A DNA stretch of 64,000 nucleotides from Ophiura sarsii (lineage: Eukaryota > Echinodermata > Ophiuroidea > Amphilepidida > Ophiuridae), in assembly GCA_035610835.1 (NCBI GenBank), contig CM069446.1, positions 74,571,062 to 74,635,061 on the forward strand. The letters are read 5' to 3'. Of the stretch, positions 24,001 to 36,000 are shown piece by piece. The position numbers were made by a program, and so were the translations under genes. Numbering within the stretch: the stretch's first letter is position 1; every line of letters starts with the position of its first letter. The notes beneath the pieces were generated by a model. It made no database searches. It was not told where the DNA came from and saw only the letters and a program-made list of their open reading frames with translations.

Positions 24001-27000
24001 TGATATTAAGTTGTTTTTTAATGAAGCCTTCCTTTGACATGGCCACCATTTTGCTGCAGACATGAGTGTGCCCTGTCCAACAAGTTGCGAACAGTTCGTC
24101 TAACAATTCCCCTGTTGCCATGGTTGCGGCGTAGGGATGTCACTTCGGTTCTGACACATGCCTCCACTTCTTGAAGGTTTACTGGTGGTGCAAGTATTCT
24201 GATTTGTCTTTTCATTTGACACTTTCGTATCAGAAGATTAACTGCTTATCCCAGAGTTAAAGAATTAATATTTCAGGAACATTTTGACAATTGGTGTGAT
24301 TATAATTGCCATTTATCAAAACCAATTTACTGTGTGTAAATCGCATTGGAATGGCGTAAAACGCGGTCAGCTTATTTATCAGTCGATTACTTTAATCGTG
24401 GGTAGAAATTAGAGTGAGAAAACAATTATTCATGTCACGAAAGAAGTAAATAACTGAGAATAAAATCTTCTTTGATTTTTTTATCATTATGCAAATATCA
24501 ATTGCACTCGACATCTCACTCACTCATTTGTAAAACAAATTTATATAGAATAATACGTGGGCTAAGTAGAGGTATCCTGTTTGCCAAAATGATTTGATAA
24601 CAATCCCAATTTGGTATGACTGCACATTTGAGGGTAGCGTAAGGTAAACTGTTGAGAAGAAAATATCTTTTATTTATACGTTGAAGGAATTTTCTGACGT
24701 TAATCTCCTAACGTGTAACAATTTGACTTATTATTGGATTACAGAGCAATGTTTTGGGTAGTTGTTAAAGAATAATGTCCAATAATTCTGTAACCTACTT
24801 ATTTGATACAAGATCTTCTGACTTTATTTGTAAAACCTGTATAAAACTGTTAAACTACCTAAATACGGATGACAATGAGATATCAGGGTTTAAAATCACT
24901 AGATTGATAACTAGATTGAGTCAACTTAAGGGGGTTATGGACTCTCAGGTACATCCTCCGTAAAACTGCCGTAACTTCTTCAATATTCATTTAATCTTTA
25001 TAAACGTATACAGTTTTTTGCACAAAAGGGTTCAATGAGTAAGAAATATGATTGTTTTTACTGCCAAAATCATGAAAATCACATTTTTTTGGAAAAAAAT
25101 AACATTTTTTGGCACATTTTGGTCTATAACTCAAAAAAAATTAAATATATATATTAAAAAAAAAAAATGCTCCTGGGGGGAATGTTATCAAGATTATCAT
25201 AAAACTAGTATGACAACATTTGACAAAATATATTTTGAGTTATCTTTTCCAAACCTAAAATGGGTCAAAAACATGTTTTTTATAATTTTTTCCAAAATGG
25301 TCAATTTCATTATCATGGTTGGATTCATTGAACCCTTTTGTGCAAAAAACTGTAACGTTTATAAAGATTAAATAAATATTGAAGAAGTTACGGCAGTTTT
25401 ACGGAGGCTGTACTTGAGAGTCCACACACCCCTTAAAGTAAAGATGTTTGAATGTCAGTATATACTCGACGAAGGGAATTCTGTCAGTCAAGGCATTTAT
25501 GGAGGACGGGAGCAATAATCGACCCTTTCTGCCAGTTGTTTGCGGGCATGAATACCAAAATATCAACTCGGAACTAGTTCAAAGAAACAGGCTATATTCA
25601 TGATATATAGGGCATACAATGAAACCTATATATTAATTGATTTCATTTAATGTTTACAGCTTTTTTAATGCCACACCTTTGTACGATGGCGTCGTAATGT
25701 GCACAAAGTTAATACAAATATCCAAAGGTACGTTAGGGGCCATATCCAAACTCTCAAGTGATTTTATAGCGTTTTTATACCGATTTTACCCCGGTATTAA
25801 AACGGTATTTTTTTCTATTGTTAAAAGCATCGGAAAAAGATCGGTGATTAACTAGAGCCGCCTCTCTCCCCTTCTCTACTTATCTGGCGTTAACAATAGA
25901 ACTATTGTAGTACTCTCGATGGCTCTATTAGTGAAGCAGACAGATGAAAGCGCGAGGAAGGTTGTGTTATTAAGCTGACCAGTGCTCTAGTTAATCACCG
26001 ATCTTTTTCCGATGCTTTTAACAATAGAAAAAAATACCGTTTTAATACCGGGGTAAAATCGGTATTAAAACGCTATAAAATCACTTGAGAGTTTGGATAT
26101 GGCCCCTTACACTACTAAAGGCGCTTCTCACGAGAGAAAAAATTACTTGCCATCGAAACGCGAATATAAACACTATACATATCAGAAAAAAACCTAATGT
26201 TCAGTTACTGAAACCCTCTTGAAGACACACCGAAATGCTTCGTTAGTATTAGTAAACAAGTTAGCGGGAAAGATGCCCATTGCCACTAATTCACTAATTA
26301 TGGGTTAGAAATATTGCAAAAAGTGTACTTAAGGTACCAGATTCGGGAACGTAGTAAATCCGATACTGGAACATCCATTATCGTTCAATACTGGTACACA
26401 AATTGTAGACCAATATCGCTACTGCTACATAAAATGTCCCAGTACCGATATTGTTCGATATTAGAACATAATTCACCAATATCGTTCTATTCTTGAACAT
26501 TTTGATAGGTCAGTATCTTCGATATACTGGTACAATTGGCTAATATCAGTCAATACGAACACATTAAAATGCCCCAGTTATTGTGGATACTGGAACACAA
26601 TCATGACAATATGAGTGTAACAGTATCACCCTATACTAGAATAATTAGAGTGTACCAGCATCGACCGAGGAATTGTATGCGCTTGTATCGAACGATATTG
26701 GTATTCCAGTATATGAGTCCTAAAGTACACTCTTCCGAACTACATGGCACAAACCACACACCATGATCGAGGTAATCGATTCTCACTAAAACGGCCGAAA
26801 AATTCGACATATCTCACAAAAACTACTCCGCCCAATTCCTTTGTAAATTGTTGTCTATAAGGATTTATGTCAATAAAAACCAACGGGCGAAAAGTCAATA
26901 CACCTAATGACCCAGCTCATGGTGCAGTGAATCTGGCATGTATTTAGGGACATCTAAAGTGCATACATACCTTTAATATTTTCTCAATATGTGGAGGTGC

Positions 27001-30000
27001 AACCATGACTAATAATATCGTAGTCACAGCTACGGCTACAAGTGCACAGGAATATAATGCTGTAATGGAAAAGATAATAATATCGTAGTCACAGCTACAG
27101 CTACAAGTGCACAGGAATATAATGCTGTAATGGAAAAGATAATAGTATCGTAGTCACAGCTACAGCTACAAGTGCACAGGAATATAATGCTGTAATGGAA
27201 AAGATAATAATATCGTAGTCACAGCTACAGCTACAAGTGCACAGGAATATAATGCTGTAATGGAAAATATAATAATATCGTAGTCACAGAGCTACAGCTA
27301 CAAGTGCACAGATATATAATGCTGTTATGGAAACGATAATGCCATTCAGTTACATAAATACCATAGTACATGTATCTTGTATGTCAAGTTCTAACACTTG
27401 ACACACAAGAGTTTCTTAAAAGGGTTTCCGCGAATATTGCATTATTCAATATTTCATACAATGTTATTATTGCTACTGTAATACCATTATAATACCCTAT
27501 TCATTGCGAAATATCCTCTACGAATAGTTGAAATTTACACCGAAATTAGGAGAGCATATTCAATTAGTGTTTTGACACTAAATGGAATATATTCAAAACG
27601 AGGTACATTCGTAACAAGGCCACGGCGTAGAATCGCTATTATTAGAGGCATTTGTATAAAGGAAGTGCTGATATCATGGTTATGTTAGTGTACCTAGAAG
27701 GTTAATCTGGAGGGACACGACCTGAAGTTTGAATTAAAGTAATGGGTAGGCCTATGTAATGTAATGAAAAGTCTGGAATCGACTCAGCATGCTCCGTGAT
27801 TAAAAGATAGTGTACACTGGAATAGGCAATCACTCTGTACTCATTTGAATTGAAAAAGTATCCGATTGAGACATTTCAATAGTTTCATAAAACCGGTAAA
27901 AATGTATGACTTACGCTGTTTGTAAATCGGTTGCCTAAACGGCACTCTTGGCGTGAATACGAACGCCATAGTGATGTACTGAAAACATGAAAGTAGAAAC
28001 ACCGATGTCGTCTCATAGCATTTGTTGTTTTTGCTGTCTGGAAGCGGAACTAATGGTGTAAACCTGTAAAATAGGAAATACCTTCGCATTAGGTTAACAA
28101 TTCCCTATAGTCTATTTGGCCATCACGAGACAGTGACGTAACCGCGTATTCTAGTAATTGCAGCACATAACGCGCGCGCCTACTCGCGGCACTGGCGTAT
28201 ACATACGAACCGTTAAAAGGCGGAAGATATTTAAAGGAGAAAGATGTTAAGTTACGTCACTGTCTAGAGGAAGCCAAATATAGTATAGCAAGACAGAGTC
28301 AGCACCATTATATTTCAGATTTTGCTCATCACACTAAGGTGAAATTTTATTTTACATAATTCTAAATCTTTATGGTTAATCTTGACTATAGTTAATTGAT
28401 GTACATTATCTATCTTTTTGTCAGCGCCAGTTCAGAAAAGCATTTTTGCACCCGTGCGAGTACATTTTCAATTTCACTGCGCGGTCCCAGAATGTCATCT
28501 ACAGTTTACGAGGCGTTCAATCTATACAACACTGGCTCTGCAACACTGGTATGATACATTGTTTAAATTGGTCAGTATCATATACATTACAAAAAACAAA
28601 AAAACAAACAAACATATAAACAATAACGAGTATCATACCATGGTTCCACTTGCACAAGTATAAAAATGGCAACTTGAAATGCAGCCTGAACAGCAATGTG
28701 TATGGCCATGGAGAAAATGACCGGTGCCTTCATCAGTTTCGAGAGCGGTTTCTTCAGTGACAATCTATCATAAGCCTCTCCTCTGCTCACTGGTAATAAC
28801 AATGAAATACAGGGTGAGTCAAAAAGAAGTTGTACTGGAATGAATATTTGTTTAAAAATAGACCAAACAAATTTGACAAACCAATGAGGCATGTATTCAA
28901 AGAGCAACTTATTCCGCTCATATGACAAAAGGAATCATTGAAATCGATCAATTATATCAGGAGCTATGCCTGTTTTGATAAAAGAACCCCTTTTTTAGCT
29001 GTCCACGGAACGCTTAATCCTCTTAAAAATCTATCCACTATAAGTGCCCCATTGGTTGTCGAATTTGTTTGGTCGATTTTTAAACAAACATTCATTCCCG
29101 TACAACTTCTTTTTGACTAACCCTGTAAGACGTTAATTTTTGCTGGAGTCACAAGAACATCGTGTATAAGTATGTTGCATCAAGGCGAGAATATAACTGG
29201 GTAGTGTGTTAGGGTGAAGGGCCGGCTGGAAGGCTGGAGAAGGCTAGCAAGGGGCAAATATTCTAAGTTAGTCAAAAATAATAGGAGATCATGATGCGAT
29301 CTGTGAAAACCCGTCGGATGTCTCAAAATATGAACTAGGAATTATAGGTAAAATGATAAAAACAATAATAAAAAAAAAAATTAAAAAAAATAAAGATTTT
29401 TTAAGAAAATTAATTTCCAATACTTTGTGTCATCATCTTTTATGAAATTTCACCTTCAAAAACTTACCTAAATCACTTTTCTTATTAACCTTTTAATGTT
29501 ATTCTATTGAAATATGTATCTTTTTTGGCCTGTTTTCATGATTTCTTGTTTTGTAGCCTTTTTATGACATCACAATCATCATTCACTCATAACTTTTTTT
29601 GTAGTAATCGTAGAAAAATGATCGAAACAGTTCTGTAATCAGCACAGTTCCAGCTTTTTCATGATATAAATATCTCTAATATGAAAAATCCCACGAATTA
29701 GCTTTTGTCAATAAAACAAGTTAAGTGATTTAACGTGTTTACGATGCACCTTCATTTTTTAGGGTTTCACACCACTACTCTGGTCCTGTTTTGGAATATT
29801 GCCTCAAAGGGTGAGGCAATATTCCAAAACAGGCCCGTTTCTATGCCGAAACGGGAGACCTATTCTAAATACAGTTTAAAATTAGGGTATCTATTACATG
29901 TTATGGCGAAATTAATTATAGTGTGATATTTGACAGACACATAACTGTTCTTCAGGTACAAAAAAATTGATGAAATGATGATTTTTTAATATTTTAACAG

Positions 30001-33000
30001 AGACATTTGTGTTCAGGTCATTTCCGGTAGCTGACGCCATCATCTAAATCAACAATTGCGTGTGACCAGGAAAACCTAACTCCTACTTTTTGAAAAGGCT
30101 CTAGCTCAACAAAATGCCGGTTACCCCCCATACATGTGTTGTTGAGTTAGTAGACATGGCTTTTATCTTTAAATTAAAACCAAATTTCAAGATACCAGTT
30201 TCCTATAACGTCGAGAAATATCCATTTTAAAATTGGGCATTTCACGTGTAAACCTATGGGAGATGTATTTGGTGGTGTGAAACCTTAGAAAACTCCCCGG
30301 TGTTATATGCGGTCAGATATCCTAAACAAATAGCACTCAACATATTACCGTAATTTGTAAAACACTTACTTAAAAGAACTGTCAACGTGCATAAATAGAT
30401 GTCAATATAGTGGAACATAAGATCGCTAAGAGTCGATGAAATCTGCGTTAAAAATAATATTAAAATATGCTAATAACCTGTCAATATGGAATGATCACTG
30501 AACACTGCTGATGACAACGTGTTTATTTGTATATACGGTCAATTATTCAACAATTTGCCTGTTATGTTTTATACATATTTGAAAATGTGTTTATAATGTA
30601 ATTATGGCCCTTATTTTTTGAAAGAATGGTAATAAAATTTGAAATGTTCGAACACAACAAATGGCGTCATATTCACAGATTTCTTTGCTCTACTGGAGGT
30701 GGTGTGACGTGTTGCATTATTCATGTTATTTAAATCAACGCTTGACGTAGCGACTGACGACACATTTTTATAATTCTACGGAACACCATTCGTGTCAATA
30801 TAATTGCTGTTTGATACATGTAGGCTACACACATTTGACGCATGCGACATTTAATTTGGTAAGGGGACGATGCTGGTTAATGTGGATATTTACCTCGCTA
30901 GTTACTATGCTGGTGTTACTCGCCAGTTATGCTCTAAGAATTACATCATTAGTAAGTTATGCTACAGTTAGAGCATAACTACTACTAGGGAGGTAGCTTA
31001 CCTCCCTATTTACGCTTGATTTTTTCCTCTAAATGCAATTATGTTGGTGGTCAAACATGGCAAATTACATTTATAAACATAAACACTAATATATATATAT
31101 ATATATGCATATTTAAGTTACAGAGCAATAGTGTTTCTTCGTTCGTAAATATAATTCCATTGTTTGACATCGTGTTGACGATATATGATTTACAGTGTTC
31201 CGGTTACGATCGCAACTGTACACGTGTGAACGGAATGCTTTAATGATGAAAATTAATTAGAAAACAAATGTTGAACGATTCCTTAAATTGGAAGCAGATG
31301 ATTTTAGTAAAGTTCTGTGGTGTTTTGTTTACGGAAAAGACAGGCCATGTCAAACAAATGTCCAACGAAGGACAAAAAGAAAAGAATGGGCTCTTGGTAA
31401 GCCCTATAAGTCCTCTATCAATACACCATTAAATTTCACCTTAACTCCTGAGATATGACCAATTCAGTAACAAGAGTGCGAGTACCACTTTGGCTACTTA
31501 TGGACAGGAATTGGATTTTCAACTGAGGTTTTCAAATGGTTACAGTGATGATTTATAGATGGTGTGACCGGTGACGTCGTGTATTTACAAATGGGACACC
31601 CTCTGTTGATTCCCTCCAGGCAGAATATACAGTAAAGTTAATGAAGACAACATGAAATTTCTTTCTAATGAATTGTAAAACTCATTTATTTTTAATTTTT
31701 TGTGTGAAATGCGATAGCTTATAGCATTCCTAAGCAAGTTTAAAGACAGTTTTGATAACAATTTGCTGTGACACCACAATCTAGTTAGAAAACCTGATCT
31801 GGCCTATGTAAACTATAGGAACTCTTGCCCGGTGTGTTTTGTCTCAAATCAACAGAGGGCGTCCTAAATGTAAACAACGGTCACCTCATCTATAGAATAC
31901 ATCAATGTATTGTGTAAAATACATCTAATATTCAAATATTCTGTGGTTTTCATGGATATGTTTTTTTGCTTAAATTGAACTAACTATCAAAATGTACCAG
32001 TTAGATTATTATTGATTTTATTGATTACGTTCAATTACACACTGAATGATGATCCTAATAAAAGAATTATATGCACAAGAAAAGTGGCCTTAGCTGAATT
32101 TGACATGCCTGAATAGATTTTCCATCATTTGATAACAAAAGCTCCAAAATGGATAGAAACAAATTCCTATGACACATTAAATATTGCTGAACAAGATTAT
32201 TACTATTTGATATACAATTTTATATTTTTCAATTGCATTCAAATCATGTTTTACATGGGACACTTTTTTGACACGAAATGAGCGCAGAGGATGTAAAAGC
32301 GATCACCTAGACGCCCTAGGTCACTGTTTTAGCGCAATCGGCGACCACCCTCCCTTAGGAGGACGAGGGTTTTAATGCTTATCTTAGGGCGTGTTCACAC
32401 TATAGCTAGTTTTCTCCACGACCCGGGTCGGACCCGGGTCGAACCCGGGTTGAAGTCTAGTGTGAACAGAAAAATAGGCTCAAAAAACCGACCCGGGTCG
32501 AAAATTACAACCCTGCGAAAGTGAAGGGTAGAACCCGGGTTCAACCCGGGTTCAACCCGGGTCGACTGTAGTGTGAACAGAAATTGCTGTTCGACCCGGG
32601 TTGCAAACCTGACTGCTAACCTCTGACCGAAGTTGTTTACGTCAGTTTTCAGCTTTGCTTCGCACGCTCTCAAATTAGTTTGAACTCAATGATCCACAAT
32701 AAGAATATTTACGCCAATATATACTGAAACACATAACAACAAGTCTGGAACCCAAATCTTTCTTTGGATTTGCCAGTGTTTAGAATATAGATTGCATGTT
32801 ATGTTCTGCACCAGATATTTTGTTTCAGACCGGCGTACAGAATCCCTACATACGTATTTCATAAACTTTTTAGCTTAAAAACAGTTTGAGATAAAGCTTA
32901 AATATCCAGCTAAAAGAAGAAAAAACCACAGCCAACACTTGCAACAAACAGAGTTTGACATATATACATAGCGCTCTAGTGTGAACAGAAAATGAATTAT

Positions 33001-36000
33001 CGATCAATCCGGGTTCGACCCGGGTCCGACCCGGGTTGAGGAAAAAGCTATAGTGTGAACACGCCCTTAAGCATTCTTTCTGTAAAAGTGGCACAACGTT
33101 GATTTTAGGTAGCTTTAGTTAATTGATCATATCTCAGGATTTACAAAACCAAATTAGATGAAATAAACGGCATATGAAAGCTAAGCGTTTAGTCTATCAA
33201 GATGTATACAATTGTTACACCAATTTTTAGAAGTTCATGGTCAATAAGTTGGGTAACGGTTTTTATTGAGACACCCTGTATGTGTAGAAGTTTGAAAAAG
33301 ATCACATAATATTGTTTTAATTAAGAGGAATATTCATGCGTAAAACAATACGATGCTGATGGCGCTCTCCATGAAGAAAATTCCCCGGAAAATCCTTTGA
33401 ATTGTGTATCAATTCCATTTTACGGTCATCATACTGCATCATAAATACATCGTTACGTTACAAGGCGTGTTTTGGGGAATAACATTTTCAGGGGAAGAAA
33501 AAAAAAGTCACATTAGGAGTACGGCCGTCCCCGGGAATCGAACCCGTGGTGCCTGCGTGGTAGTCTAGCTCCTACCAAATAGAGCCGCGGGGTCAGCTTG
33601 AAAACTCTTAAGATTTTCCTACGCACATGATAGTCCTTCACTTAGTAGGGTAGTCTTTTGCAGTGGTGAGAAAGGTCATGGTTATGACTCCTTGAACGGA
33701 TGCAAAAGTGATATTTTTAGGTCTATGTAAGATTTCTTGGTAAAGTTCCTTTTCACTATGCAAACACCACATTATACGGAATTACTGCTTTATCAAAAAA
33801 TGTTTCGGGTAGTTTTCAGTCGTACTGTTAAATAAATAGAACAATGCTATGATTGGGTGAAAAGAGCAAATAAACCTCCTACTTGAGCTATCATTATTGA
33901 ATTTGATTAACAACACTGATCTTACGCAGAATAAACATGTTTTTTAACTCGAGACGCCAACAAGTGTTGATTTAGTTTATGTCAAACGTCGTCAGAAAAC
34001 AATCATGTATGTATATCAATATTATGTTCAATATACAAACAAAGAAGATTTCTTGTGCAGTCCAGCATGCTTAGCAGTTAGCACAACCACTACTACAAGT
34101 GCCAACAGTGCTTCCCCCCCCCCACCCCACCCCACCCCCCCCCCCCCCCCCCTCAAATAAACAGTGCAACGCTTATACAGCTAGCTGCAGGGCGCGCGTC
34201 TGACTTCCACAGCTATTCCCAACTAAAAATGTGCATGTGTTATTCAAAAAATAAAGGGTCTTTAAGAAAAACACGACTGGACTGAATTCAAGTATCATTA
34301 ATTATACTACTTGCAGCAGGATTTTTTCAAAGACCCTCGTTTAACAGCATTATACGCCTTTCTGCGGCAATATAATATCAATGGGAACCAGTAGACACTG
34401 GTGACAGAGAAACCAGTGGAAATGTGATGAAAGTGAAGCATGCTGGAGTGCATAATAAATCATCTTTGTTACATATACAATTGTATGTGGTTGAAATTAT
34501 TTGATATGGTTATCGAGGACGTCTCCCACGTTCGTGAAGTTCAGTTGGATTTGGAACGAAATGTGTACCTGCTGATTTTACTTAAACCCTTAGGTCCACT
34601 ATTACCAGCCAGATCATTTGGGAATATCTCAAGGTTGAGATTTCTCCATCTTAACTGTATTCCATCTGTCATCAAATGAACAGGTGTAGGCTAATCCAGT
34701 TCACCATGGTTGAACTAGCCAGAGGGGACCTTTGCGCTGCCTTTAAAACGAACGAAAGCCGCGAGAATTGCGCAGGGGATACAGATTCGGCATTTTTGAC
34801 CTTTAGAGGAAAGACTTCAGTTTTAACCCTTACAACCCCGCACCCCATGAAATCCCATTTCCCAGCCTGTCGGTTCCACGTGGCGCTGAGGTTTTGGGTG
34901 AAATAATGGCCCCGGGCTACATAGCCGGGCGAATACACTCGCCCAGCATAGCTCCCCCCGTGGCTCAGTTGGTAGAGCGTTCGACTTGTAACCGAGAGGT
35001 CGTGGGTTCAAACCCCGGGGCGTGGCACCTCTTGTTGTGTGTGTTTTTTTTGCTTGAAAAATTTTCGTTGGAAAATCCACCGGGAGTGTTAGGGTTAAGG
35101 AACGATTTTTTTTCTTCTTTTTAATTTTCACTTTTTTCTCTAATTTCACCTTGATTAACCCTTACAGCCCCGCACCCCATGAAATCCCATTTTCCAGCCT
35201 GTCGGTTCCACGTGGCGCTGAGGTTTTTGGGTGAAATAATGGCCCCGGGCTACATAGCCGGGCGAATACACTCGCCCAGCATAGCTCCCCCCGGGGCTCA
35301 GTTGGTAGAGCGTTCGACTTGTAACCGAGAGGTCGTGGGTTCAAACCCCGGGGCCTGGCACCTCTTGTTGTGTGTGTTTTTTTTGCTTGAAAATTTTTCG
35401 TTGGAAAATCCACCGGGAGTGTTAGGGTTAAGGAACGATTTTTTTTCTTCTTTTTAATTTTCACTTTTTTCTCTAATTTCACCTTGATTAACCCTTACAG
35501 CCCCGCACCCCATGAAATCCCATTTTCCAGCCTGTCGGTTCCACGTGGCGCTGAGGTTTTTGGGTGAAATAATGGCCCCGGGCTACATAGCCGGGCGAAT
35601 ACACTCGCCCAGCATAGCTCCCCCCGTGGCTCAGTTGGTAGAGCGTTCGACTTGTAACCGAGAGGTCGTGGGTTCAAACCCCGGGGCGTGGCACCTCTTG
35701 TTGTGTGTGTTTTTTTTGCTTGAAAATTTTTCGTTGGAAAATCCACCGGGAGTGTTAGGGTTAAGGAACGATTTTTTTTCTTCTTTTTAATTTTCACTTT
35801 TTTCTCTAATTTCACCTTGATTAACCCTTACAGCCCCGCACCCCATGAAATCCCATTTTCCAGCCTGTCGGTTCCACGTGGCGCTGAGTTTTTTGGGTGA
35901 AATAATGGCCCCGGGCTACATAGCCGGGCGAATACACTCGCCCAGCATAGCTCCCCCCGTGGCTCAGTTGGTAGAGCGTTCGACTTGTAACCGAGAGGTC

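Noticed and set aside
27016..27345. CRISPR-like array
   Set aside because: Head-to-tail 65-bp units with no unique spacers in a eukaryotic intron: a minisatellite.
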